DNA of 64,000 nucleotides from a virus. A program made the translations under genes and the position numbers. This document shows positions 48,958 through 57,587 of this stretch, one piece after another. The stretch lies in the IMG/VR virus record IMGVR_UViG_3300024239_000011, positions 206,303 through 270,302 of that record; one strand, 5' to 3'. Each line of letters begins with the position of its first letter. Position 1 is the stretch's first letter. The notes under the pieces were generated by a model. The model was not told the DNA's origin. It was given only the letters and a program-made list of their open reading frames with translations, and did not search any database.

Positions 48958-49252
48958 GGATTTCTTCCATGCGTTCTTTAATTACCGCGAGGACTTTTTT
49001 AGTATGTGGACTGATTTTTTCGGGCGACCTCGCGAATTTGTCCAGTAAACGCCGGATTTTATGAGGATGGGTACGAACCATTTGATCGTAATAGTCTGGA
49101 TCGATCTCATCACCATCTTCATCTTCGAGCGCCAGTTCATCGGCGTCTACGTCCTTATAGCAGTCCTCGTCGGGGACTTCCGTATCATCTTCAATGATCG
49201 ACGGACGGTAAAAATTTGCCGTATGACCCTTACCGTAATATCGTCCAGTCAT
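48896..49252 (-). CDS. Acidic small protein, 118 residues
   Basis: Acidic middle (DVDADELALEDEDGDEIDPD) and basic helical end finishing SYFEQQRQEAMDALD. The ending resembles that of the next gene upstream (NFWEAQRADAMKDFD). Begins on the preceding stop. Unknown function. Confidence 0.6.
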   Translation of the reverse strand: MTGRYYGKGHTANFYRPSIIEDDTEVPDEDCYKDVDADELALEDEDGDEIDPDYYDQMVRTHPHKIRRLLDKFARSPEKISPHTKKVLAVIKERMEEIHGDTRSYFEQQRQEAMDALD

Positions 49253-49563
49253 CAGTCAAAATCCTTCATTGCATCCGCACGCTGCGCTTCCCAGAAATTC
49301 GTGATTGCTGTGGTATTACTGCGTTGCGCCGCGAGTAGCTGTTCAAATTCGGTAACCCAATCAAGAAACCCATCAACTTCGTGTGGCTCTACGATTTCTG
49401 CGGCATATTCACGCATGTGACCCATGAACTCTGCGCACAATTCCGCTGGGATCATGGTCAGATCGATAACGAATCGGTTAAAGTCGATATCACCGTATTG
49501 GTCTTGGTGAACCACGATTTGATAAACGTTTTCATCCCCTTCGGGAATTACATTTATGGTCAT
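49252..49563 (-). CDS. Small protein, 103 residues, first of the cluster
   Basis: MTINVIPEGDENVYQIVVHQ, then helices; ends NFWEAQRADAMKDFD, like the following gene. Start overlaps the folD stop (ATGA), linking the cluster to folD expression. Confidence 0.6.
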   Translation of the reverse strand: MTINVIPEGDENVYQIVVHQDQYGDIDFNRFVIDLTMIPAELCAEFMGHMREYAAEIVEPHEVDGFLDWVTEFEQLLAAQRSNTTAITNFWEAQRADAMKDFD

Positions 49564-50450
49564 CGGAAAATTCCACTGTCATGGGTTAAAGTAATACCGC
49601 GTTGCCGGGCACACGCCATTACCGTGTTGTGCATCAAGCATGCGATGGTCATTGGTCCTACGCCGCCCGGAACTGGGGTGATCGCCCCCGCGACCTCTTT
49701 CACGGCATCAAAGTCAACGTCGCCGCAGAGTTTACCATCGGGAAGGCGGTTGATACCCACGTCGATAATCACCGCCCCTGGCTTCACCCAATCTTTCTTG
49801 ACCAGTTTCGCCACGCCAGTAGCCACCACCAGAATGTCGGCGGTACTGCATTCGGCTTCGATATCCTTGGTATGCTCATGGCACATTGCGATAGAGCAAT
49901 GCTCGTGTAACAGCAACGTAGCTATTGGTTTGCCCACAATGGTCGAACACCCAACTACGACCGCCTTTTTGCCGGTCAGATCGTGCCCCAGATGCTTCTT
50001 GATCAGCATGAGGCATCCCATGGGGGTACAGGGAATGATCCCGCCGCCATTAGTGACCAACAAACCCACGTTGTCGATGTGGAAACCATCTACATCCTTT
50101 TCTGGGGCGATGGCATTGATGACCGCGTGCTTACTGATGTGGGGCGGGAGGGGAAGTTGAACCAGAATGCCGTGAACCTGATCACTCTGGTTGAGCATGT
50201 CGATATAGCCGAGTAAACTGTCCTGGGTGGTATGGGTGGACAGATTGAACATCAGTGATTGGACGCCAATTTCCTCGGCGGCTTTCGCCTTGTTGCGTAC
50301 ATAGATATGGCTTGCCGGATCATCACCGACCATGATCACCGCAAGGCATGGTACGGTACCATGTCCTTTGAGTTCCGTGATTTGGTGGGAGAGGGTTTGA
50401 AGAAGGCGTTTTGATTCGGCTTTGCCGTCTATAATTTGAGCATCTGGCAT
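49560..50450 (-). CDS. folD: Methylenetetrahydrofolate dehydrogenase/cyclohydrolase
   Basis: Bifunctional folate enzyme interconverting methylene-, methenyl- and formyl-tetrahydrofolate, feeding thymidylate and purine synthesis. Motifs: SHIYVRNKAKAAEEIG (catalytic Lys), GILVQLPLPPHI, EKDVDGFH, VVVGCSTIVGKP (NADP site) and ITPVPGGVGPMTIACLM. The ATG at 50450 gives 296 residues, normal for FolD. It uses NADP+, another link with NAD+ supply. Confidence 0.95.
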   Translation of the reverse strand: MPDAQIIDGKAESKRLLQTLSHQITELKGHGTVPCLAVIMVGDDPASHIYVRNKAKAAEEIGVQSLMFNLSTHTTQDSLLGYIDMLNQSDQVHGILVQLPLPPHISKHAVINAIAPEKDVDGFHIDNVGLLVTNGGGIIPCTPMGCLMLIKKHLGHDLTGKKAVVVGCSTIVGKPIATLLLHEHCSIAMCHEHTKDIEAECSTADILVVATGVAKLVKKDWVKPGAVIIDVGINRLPDGKLCGDVDFDAVKEVAGAITPVPGGVGPMTIACLMHNTVMACARQRGITLTHDSGIFR

Positions 50451-50487
50451 ACTGTGCGACCTTTCGGTTTGATCCGAAAGAGTACCA

Positions 50488-50533
50488 AACTGGCAAAACA
50501 TGGAGCAATTTTATTCATCATGTTTTGCCAGTT
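50488..50533. terminator. 15-bp perfect inverted repeat between folD and the homing endonuclease
   Basis: AACTGGCAAAACATG (50488-50502) pairs with CATGTTTTGCCAGTT (50519-50533). It follows the stop of 50539-52278 and precedes folD on the minus strand; it could be a terminator or a regulatory palindrome. Confidence 0.5.
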
Positions 50534-50538
50534 GGTTT

Positions 50539-52278
50539 CTACTTCAATACCAGCGCATATACCGCGTTACCACAATCATATATAAGGTTCCACCCGTTCT
50601 GGCGCATGTTTTCGATTTCGGTTTGTGCAGGATCAAAATGGTCTAACTTTCCCTTCAGTTTGTGCTTTTGAAACCCATTTCGAGATTGTAAATTCATATT
50701 TCCTTTGAAATAGAAATAGTTGGGTGGGGAGGTGTTGATATATTCAAATCCAAGTGCCTCGTATAATTTCCCCCGTCCCCAACGTAAATCTGCATAGGAG
50801 ATGATGGAAGACGGATTATGATGTGTAATGAACGCATTCAGTAATTTACCAGCACCACCAATCACCGTCGTATTAAGTCCGCTTGAATACCGTAAAATTT
50901 CCCACTCATATTTGTGCGAATACCGGCTTTTGGAAAAACTCATTGCTGCAACAAGATCATTATCAAAAAGTAGACCATATGTGACGGCGGCATGTGCATG
51001 CCCTTGTAGGTGGGTTTCGGAAAAAAACATCTTGCTTGTTTGATGATCCAATTCGACTACTTCAGTCTTACGGGCATATATGCTATTAGCATTTCCAAGA
51101 ATTGCACAAATACGGCTTTCAACGATTTCGCGTTGAAGCAACCATTCATTTTCCCATACATGGATTAATGTTATTCCGCGTTCTGTGCATAGCTTTGTTT
51201 TCATGGAATGGTAGTTCTTTGGTTTCCCGGCATTGATTGAATGCCACCATAACCCATCGTACTCGAACGCAATGTTTTTTGAGGGTACGAAAATGTCCAA
51301 TTCGTACCCTTTTAACAAATGCCTGTTATTCGTTGTTACATCATAACCGAACCCGCGAATGAAATCCGTTAATTCGCGTTGTCCACTCGATACGAAGTGA
51401 ACTTTTGGGGTAATTCCATGTTGTTTGAACCGGTGACACACCGGGAAAATAGATATCCCCAACTGTTGGGCGATTTCTTTTAATGTATATGTTTGATTTT
51501 GTTCTTTAAGCCAGTCAATATCATCCAGTTTATCTGCGACTCCTGCTGGAAAATGATATTGGTTTGGTTTACGTACCCCTATGGACGTGAATAGCTCTTG
51601 TAGCTTCTCTTTAATGTGAAGAACTTTCATGGGATTGTCACGCCCATACTTTGCGATCCAGTGGTTTTTGGTTTGCTTAATAACCTCTGAATTTTGAGAT
51701 GGGTAATCTGTTCCAAACTTTTGGCGGTTGGTTTCTTTGACTTTTTCGATGATTTTGGTTGATTGAGTTGGCCAAGCAACTCCATGGTTGTGAAGATTTG
51801 ATTGCTGAACTTTATCTAGAATTTCAGCATTCATGGTAGGTGACTTCACCCCATATCGATCAATACAAGTTTGAGCGGTTGCGTGTTTGACAGCATCCGT
51901 CATTGATGCGAAATCCGCACCGTATTTTTCTCGGTTAGTCGTTTTCCGCTTGGTAATGATGTTTTGGCGATCTGTTTCCGAGCGATGTTCGCGTGCTTTT
52001 TCAGCGTTTTCTCGGTTACACGCGCATACCGACTGGTTGCCGCAAAATTTTAGATAGCCTTTATTAAAGGAAACAAAGGTAGGGCGCGAACCGTTAACGC
52101 ACATTATCTCGGGGACGGTTTTTCCATTCAAATATAGCCACAGTTTTTCTATATCAGGGACATCGAAGCCTCCAATAAAAGCTTCGATGTCTGCCCAAAA
52201 GTGTTCTTTTGCTATCTTCAGTTTTACTCGTGTATCAGAGTGTGATGATAGCATTTCAAGGTGGTGTTCTCGGTACAT
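50539..52278 (-). CDS. Large homing endonuclease: repeats, Vsr-like nuclease and acetyltransferase-like tail
   Basis: 579 residues. Residues about 95-225 hold repeated units such as KTTNREKYGADFASM, DRYGVKSPTMN and TNRQKFGTDYPSQ, typical of DUF7487-like DNA-binding modules in phage homing proteins. A helix-turn-helix (TLKEIAQQLGISIFPVCHRF) follows. The nuclease core near residues 320-400 reads YELDIFVPSKNIAFEYDGLW and ERGITLIHVWENEW (Vsr/EDxHD). The last part resembles a GNAT fold (LVAAMSFSKSRYSHKYEWEI, KLYEALGFEYI). AT-rich, inserted between gp55 and folD. Confidence 0.78.
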   Translation of the reverse strand: MYREHHLEMLSSHSDTRVKLKIAKEHFWADIEAFIGGFDVPDIEKLWLYLNGKTVPEIMCVNGSRPTFVSFNKGYLKFCGNQSVCACNRENAEKAREHRSETDRQNIITKRKTTNREKYGADFASMTDAVKHATAQTCIDRYGVKSPTMNAEILDKVQQSNLHNHGVAWPTQSTKIIEKVKETNRQKFGTDYPSQNSEVIKQTKNHWIAKYGRDNPMKVLHIKEKLQELFTSIGVRKPNQYHFPAGVADKLDDIDWLKEQNQTYTLKEIAQQLGISIFPVCHRFKQHGITPKVHFVSSGQRELTDFIRGFGYDVTTNNRHLLKGYELDIFVPSKNIAFEYDGLWWHSINAGKPKNYHSMKTKLCTERGITLIHVWENEWLLQREIVESRICAILGNANSIYARKTEVVELDHQTSKMFFSETHLQGHAHAAVTYGLLFDNDLVAAMSFSKSRYSHKYEWEILRYSSGLNTTVIGGAGKLLNAFITHHNPSSIISYADLRWGRGKLYEALGFEYINTSPPNYFYFKGNMNLQSRNGFQKHKLKGKLDHFDPAQTEIENMRQNGWNLIYDCGNAVYALVLK

Positions 52279-52314
52279 GTCGGTAAATTAGCAAATTACC
52301 GCATTATAACCAAT

Positions 52315-53184
52315 TTATTCCTCGCGATAATTCTTCTCCATTTCACGCATTTTATATTCATGTTCAATCTGACGTGTGAACGATGGGTTGTGACCCATTG
52401 CTTGAAGCATATCATCGCGAATACTTTGGTTTTTCTTTTCGATGTTTAACACTCTAGTAAAAGATGCAGTAATTACTGCTGTGTAATAGGCAAAGGGATT
52501 TGGTGTAATTGATCGTGACTCGTCAAATTGTAGTCCAACCTGGGAAAGCTGCACTAGGGCTTGGCTTTTCATTTCGTCAATGTATGTGTAACCGCGCCAA
52601 TTTCCGCGTTGACTATATTTGTCCACCAATTTCATGAACATAAAAGCGAGCCGGTGGGTAATTTTACCATGGTCGGTGCAGAATTGATCACCTTTCCAAT
52701 GGCTCCGTAACACTTCAACAAACTGCCCGTCTTTGAGAATGTAGTGTTTAAAGGGCGGGAAGTTCATCCGTGCCCGTTCTTCGTCCTCTCCGTCTGCATT
52801 TTTCTTTTTCTTCTTGTATTCCGGTGGAATGTGTTCATCCGTCATGACGCGGAATACGAGATTTTCAGTTTTGATATCATCAGCCGATGTATTGACTTGA
52901 ATTTCTTGGGGGCGAAATCCCATTTCAAGCAATTCTTCTTTTTTCTGCTTGGTGACGCGCTCGGCGTTATTCGCCTTGGCTGTTTGAATCATTTCTTCGG
53001 TGATATCGGACAAACGACCTTGTTTTTTCTGATCACCGCCCTCACCAACGATAATGTCGTAGTATCGAAACCTATCCTGTTGATACTCCGGATCAAGCAA
53101 TGAGCAATAGGTTAGCTTTGATTTGTGTATTTCGATAAGGAGTTCCTTGTTAGACAAGTAATTGATGCGTGGCGGTACTGACAT
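52315..53184 (-). CDS. 55: Late-transcription sigma factor, T4 gp55-like
   Basis: Directs host RNA polymerase to TATAAATA late promoters. The front INYLSNKELLIEIHKSK matches the gp55 opening (YVNNKELL). The C-terminal region RLAFMFMKLVDKYSQR, GYTYIDEMKSQALVQL then NPFAYYTAVITASFTRVLN with IEKKNQS is the gp55 sigma region 2 equivalent. A Lys/Glu-rich insert of about 90 residues makes it longer (289) than T4 gp55 (185). Upstream of it the strand switches to the plus-strand baseplate genes. Confidence 0.85.
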   Translation of the reverse strand: MSVPPRINYLSNKELLIEIHKSKLTYCSLLDPEYQQDRFRYYDIIVGEGGDQKKQGRLSDITEEMIQTAKANNAERVTKQKKEELLEMGFRPQEIQVNTSADDIKTENLVFRVMTDEHIPPEYKKKKKNADGEDEERARMNFPPFKHYILKDGQFVEVLRSHWKGDQFCTDHGKITHRLAFMFMKLVDKYSQRGNWRGYTYIDEMKSQALVQLSQVGLQFDESRSITPNPFAYYTAVITASFTRVLNIEKKNQSIRDDMLQAMGHNPSFTRQIEHEYKMREMEKNYREE

Positions 53185-53280
53185 TGAAATTCCTTAACTG
53201 TTAATGGAACGCGATTTAATACTAATATCCTATAATATTTGTTGACACAATAAATAATTAACTTTGGTTTTTTAGTTCCA

Positions 53281-53288
53281 CTAAATAC
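53281..53288 (+). promoter_or_regulatory. Late promoter motif for the baseplate operon
   Basis: CTAAATAC 24 bases before the start at 53312, followed by GAAGGAG ribosome site. Confidence 0.65.
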
Positions 53289-53311
53289 TCTATATGTGAA
53301 GGAGAGTATTC

Positions 53312-54205
53312 ATGGCAACGGATGATACCCCGACGATTGGGCAGAAAATGTTGAATGATGCAGAAACACTTCAGAGTGACTTTGCGCGTGATACGGCTTC
53401 GCTTGCTGATAAAATTGGTTCCATTATGCCATCGTTTGGATCGCGGGGGGTGGGTACTAATACTGGGGCGTTGTCTAAGGGAGAGCAGTATCTTCGGAAC
53501 ACTTATGGGCAGAACCAGAATGCGAATATATCCCAACCTGCCTCTGGACAGACAACCACCAAGTTTGACCACCGGGCACGTCTACGCCCAATGCCAAAAG
53601 CGGAAGAGTTTGTGTATGGTGAGCGGGATCGTAATACCAACATTTTGTTTCCGTTGTATGAGTCTGGTGGACTGATTTGGCCATTTACACCATCCATCAA
53701 TATTCAACAAAGCGTTGAATATACGGCGTATCAAGCAGTGCATAGCAATCAGGAATACAAGGCGTATTCTCATACTCCTGCCTTTTCATTTGCCTGTGCT
53801 GGTATATGGACTGCGCAGAATGAGCAAGAAAAAGCCTATTGTCTTGCCGGTTTGCATTTCCTTCGAACTGTGACGAAGATGCATTTTGGCATCAATGATA
53901 AGGACAATCGCGGAACACCACCCCCTGTGTTGCTGTTTTCTGCATATGGTAATCTGATGTTCAACGATCTCCCGGTGATTATCAATTCATTCACGGTGGA
54001 CTTTACTAATGATGTTGACTATGTGCAATTCCAACGAACGGTTGGGCAACAACGCCAAACTGGCACCGCGTGGTTGCCTGCTAAATTTAATGTGTCGGTA
54101 CAGATGACGGTGCAAAAAACGCCAAGTCAAATGCGTAATGATTTCAATCTTAATAAGTTCCGTACTGGGGAGTTGTTGCTTTCTGGGAAAGGTGGGTGGT
54201 TCTGA
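53312..54205 (+). CDS. Baseplate tail-tube cap/initiator (gp48/gp54-like)
   Basis: 297 residues. The disordered first 90 residues are followed by ILFPLYESGGLIWPFTPSIN, a typical tail-tube-related strand set, AYSHTPAFSFACAGIW, and the ending WLPAKFNVSVQMTVQKTPSQ with FNLNKFRTGELL. The position at the head of the gp53 operon fits a gp48 or gp54 function; which of the two cannot be decided. Confidence 0.68.
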   Translation: MATDDTPTIGQKMLNDAETLQSDFARDTASLADKIGSIMPSFGSRGVGTNTGALSKGEQYLRNTYGQNQNANISQPASGQTTTKFDHRARLRPMPKAEEFVYGERDRNTNILFPLYESGGLIWPFTPSINIQQSVEYTAYQAVHSNQEYKAYSHTPAFSFACAGIWTAQNEQEKAYCLAGLHFLRTVTKMHFGINDKDNRGTPPPVLLFSAYGNLMFNDLPVIINSFTVDFTNDVDYVQFQRTVGQQRQTGTAWLPAKFNVSVQMTVQKTPSQMRNDFNLNKFRTGELLLSGKGGWF

Positions 54206-54501
54206 TGGCTACATATTCCGGACACTCGCCGTATGTGACGACCCCTCAAAATTCGTGGTATTTGGGCTACTATAATCACCGCAGTATCCTTCCAAACATC
54301 ACTGATGATTTGGTCGTGATAGAGCAGAAGCATCAGCACAGACCTGACCTTCTCAGTTACGACATGTACGGTACTGTGGATTTCTGGTGGGTTTTTGCGG
54401 CGAGAAATATGGATTTGATCAAAGACCCGATCTATGACTTGAACGCCGGGATGCAAATTTACGTTCCGTCGATGGCAAGTATTTCCTCAATGGTGTTCTA
54501 A
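54205..54501 (+). CDS. 53: Baseplate wedge protein gp53
   Basis: 98 residues with the family core RPDLLSYDMYGTVDFWWVFA then IKDPIYDLNAGMQIYVPS, a LysM-like fold in gp53 proteins. It is shorter than T4 gp53 (196), as in many T4-like relatives. Starts on the preceding stop and ends on the next start. Confidence 0.88.
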   Translation: MATYSGHSPYVTTPQNSWYLGYYNHRSILPNITDDLVVIEQKHQHRPDLLSYDMYGTVDFWWVFAARNMDLIKDPIYDLNAGMQIYVPSMASISSMVF

Positions 54502-57500
54502 TGGCTACTTCGTCACCACCGCCCATGGCGGGGGAAGACCCCTCCAAGGTCAAATCTTCATCTACTGGGACTGACGGGAAAACCGTCCAGACTATGAAGG
54601 TTCCGGTCACATTCAATGAGAACGCGACCAATAGGACTGAGAATGATCGCTTGGCAGGGATTAATCTCAGTCAAATCGAGGAAAACTGCCTTAATCGGTA
54701 CCACAATTATACCTACCATTGGCGGATGTTCCTGATCAATGACATGGACGAACGCGAAAAGCTTCTCAGTGGTGATATCGGGAAATACGCTGACACGATC
54801 AAGAGCCTAGAGAAAGCTGGGCGCCTTCTGACAATTGTCGAAAGTGGTGTTACTGGGTATGGTATTGACGAAGTGCAAATGGTCACCAAGTGTGCGGATC
54901 GAAATACCACCACAATCGGGTTCAATATTGAGCTAACCGAGCCAATGGGTTCGAGTTTTCTTGATAAGCTTGGTTTGGCGACCGTCCATCTTGGGGTGCC
55001 TACGTTCCGTGAGGCTCCATGGCATTTGGAATTGACCTTCATGGGGTACGAACCGGAAACCGGGTTGCCACGACGGATCACTGATGGGCAAGGGCGTCCA
55101 ATCTACAAACTTTGGCCGGTCTACCTGACCGACATCAAGACGACGATGATCCATAGTTTGACCAAGTATAGTATTAAAGCGGTTCCTGCCTGTGAGAAGG
55201 CGAGAGCGAATAACCTTGCCTTGCTGCGTACTGGGGCAAAAATCACTGCCAGTACGCTTGGGGAAGCGTTGACAAAACTTGCGGAAGAAATGCCCGCAAA
55301 GATGTCAGAGAGCGATTACTACATTCAAGACAACAAGTACCGCTTTGAGTTCCACCCGCCGGAAATGGCATCGTGGCGTCTGGTCGAACAGGGCGATGGT
55401 TTCATCAAGCCGAACCGGTCTAGCGGGTGGGATAAGGTCCAAATCGACAAAACGTCGGTTCAATTTGCCGCGAGTTCGAATATCTATGACATCATCGATA
55501 TTCTCTCCATTTGCACCACTGAGTGTCAGCACAATTTGGGGGTCGTGAACCAAGACCTAAAACAACGGCAGGATGGCGACAATGGTGAGCGTGCTGCGGG
55601 CGGCTCGATCACCGATATCAGCCAGACCAACTTTCAGGCAGTTTCCGTTTATCCGGAGGTTACCAAGCTAACGTTTCGTCCCACGACCGGCGATTATGAC
55701 CGTGAGATTGTGTACCACATTCATCAACGGGATATCTCAACCCCGCTCATCGATCAGCGGCAGACAGAACGCCTCGCAAGAGACAAAGTAGCGGCACAAC
55801 AGCGGTATTTTGAGTTCGGGCGCCGCTTGAATAAACGTTACGACTATATGTACACCGGTCTCAACACCGAAATATTGAGCCTGGATATCAAGCTCGACAA
55901 TTTGTATCGCGCAACCCTTGCTCATATGGGCGGGCTGTACAGCAATCCTTTGATCACCGAAGGGTACTTCCTTGATAAGGAAAAGATCAAGGTGCGTATG
56001 GATGCTCTAAAAAGCACGTTCGAGAACAATAAGCGCGAGATCAGAAAGATCGATGAAGAATTGAAGTCCAGCAGTGTTACTGCCGGGAAGCGCAAAGAGC
56101 TTGAGTTGCAGCGAAATAAGTTGGAAAGCAACAATAACGCTTACAAAGAACGTATGCGGACGTTGGCGATGGGTACCGCCAAACCGAATGATCCGACTAA
56201 TGACGCGGTGTTCGAAGTCGAACAGTCGGCTCTTTCACGGGATGCGGAAATTCATGGCTCGCCATATGCACAGCAGCTTGCCAAGACCCAGAATGATCGT
56301 CTCAAGAAGTTCAAGAAGGATAATGAAAAGGTTGCGTATGCCGAAAATCTTCAGGGTGACCTTCAGGTGACTTTGGATTGGTATGCGTCAACTGGTAAAG
56401 GCACCAGTCTGATTATCTTTGGTGAAGACGACCGTAAGGCAGAAGCCGATTTCTTGATGTCAGTTGAGACCAAGTATGGGCGCGGGCGAGGCATCGCGGC
56501 ATCGGTCTTGAATCAGGTTTACACGTCGAACGCATACGGGGATATGGTCACGATTGACCTCGAAGTGCGTGGCGATCCGTATTGGCTCGGGATGGACTCC
56601 TACGAGCTTTTGAAATACCAGCACGATACGATCAGTCGCTCACGTCCTGATACCTCCAAAGGCACGCCAAGCGGTGACGGACCACATCAGGTGAACGGGT
56701 ACCCGAACTTCGTTGAAGCGCAGCATTTGTTCCTGCTGACGTTCAATGCGCCTAAAGAATATGACGAAATGGGTCTCACCCGGAATAACGGGAACGAGCC
56801 ATCTTTTTTCGAGCGCGTGTATCACGTTCGCGAGGTTACCAGCATTTTCCGCCAAGGGCAGTTTATCCAGCGCCTCAAGGCGAATATGGACCCTCATGTT
56901 GCCCCTGCCTCGCTGATCGAACGAGTCAAGTTGCTTCAGGATATGCGTAAGGGAGAAGTGAGTGTTGTTACACCAAACTCCCCGGCGGCAACCACGAAGA
57001 ACAATTCCCCGCTTAAAGCCAAAACGGCAACCGGAACATCTGCGACAAGCGCGGATTATGATTCTAAACGGTACGACTTCATCAAGGGGGTCGAGGGCGA
57101 GAAGTTGAAATCCTATACGGATACTACTGGACACCGCACCGTTGGCGTCGGGTTTAACATGGATGCTCCCGGTGCCAAGGAAAAATTTAATTCGACCTTG
57201 GGTACTGATGACCAGTATTTTCAGGATGTGTATAGCGGGCGTCAGAATATTACCCCTGAACAATCTAAGCAACTATTCAGTACAAGCGTAGTTGATGCGG
57301 AAGGCGTTGTTGATCGAAAACTTAGTGGAACTTCGCTAAGTGAAAACGAACGTATCGCTATGGTGTCGATGGCGTACAACAACCCGTCGTTGATTGGGTC
57401 GGGAATGACATCAGCCGTGCAAAATGGGGACAAGCAAGCGGTGGTCGATGAAATCCTCTATAAGTCAAATGGCGGCAACAGCAAGGGTATTGCTAATCGT

Positions 57501-57587
57501 CGCTATCAGGAAGCCGCCTTGTTTGCTGGTTCTGAGAGCATTGCCAGTGTGCCTGAATATAAGAAATATGCATCGAGGTATGCCTAA
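54501..57587 (+). CDS. Large baseplate structural protein with C-terminal GH24 lysozyme domain
   Basis: 1028 residues. The first 850 form the structural part, with a coiled-coil stretch near residues 490-560 (LDALKSTF.. style, RMDALKSTFENNKREIRKID) and tail-protein strands later (VTIDLEVRGDPYWLG). Residues from about 859 carry a T4-lysozyme-like domain: FIKGVEGEKLKSYTDTTGH with the catalytic Glu, RTVGVGFNM, and SENERIAMVSMAYNNPSLIG. It would help the tail cross peptidoglycan. No clear T4 homologue for the N-terminal part. Confidence 0.8.
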   Translation: MATSSPPPMAGEDPSKVKSSSTGTDGKTVQTMKVPVTFNENATNRTENDRLAGINLSQIEENCLNRYHNYTYHWRMFLINDMDEREKLLSGDIGKYADTIKSLEKAGRLLTIVESGVTGYGIDEVQMVTKCADRNTTTIGFNIELTEPMGSSFLDKLGLATVHLGVPTFREAPWHLELTFMGYEPETGLPRRITDGQGRPIYKLWPVYLTDIKTTMIHSLTKYSIKAVPACEKARANNLALLRTGAKITASTLGEALTKLAEEMPAKMSESDYYIQDNKYRFEFHPPEMASWRLVEQGDGFIKPNRSSGWDKVQIDKTSVQFAASSNIYDIIDILSICTTECQHNLGVVNQDLKQRQDGDNGERAAGGSITDISQTNFQAVSVYPEVTKLTFRPTTGDYDREIVYHIHQRDISTPLIDQRQTERLARDKVAAQQRYFEFGRRLNKRYDYMYTGLNTEILSLDIKLDNLYRATLAHMGGLYSNPLITEGYFLDKEKIKVRMDALKSTFENNKREIRKIDEELKSSSVTAGKRKELELQRNKLESNNNAYKERMRTLAMGTAKPNDPTNDAVFEVEQSALSRDAEIHGSPYAQQLAKTQNDRLKKFKKDNEKVAYAENLQGDLQVTLDWYASTGKGTSLIIFGEDDRKAEADFLMSVETKYGRGRGIAASVLNQVYTSNAYGDMVTIDLEVRGDPYWLGMDSYELLKYQHDTISRSRPDTSKGTPSGDGPHQVNGYPNFVEAQHLFLLTFNAPKEYDEMGLTRNNGNEPSFFERVYHVREVTSIFRQGQFIQRLKANMDPHVAPASLIERVKLLQDMRKGEVSVVTPNSPAATTKNNSPLKAKTATGTSATSADYDSKRYDFIKGVEGEKLKSYTDTTGHRTVGVGFNMDAPGAKEKFNSTLGTDDQYFQDVYSGRQNITPEQSKQLFSTSVVDAEGVVDRKLSGTSLSENERIAMVSMAYNNPSLIGSGMTSAVQNGDKQAVVDEILYKSNGGNSKGIANRRYQEAALFAGSESIASVPEYKKYASRYA

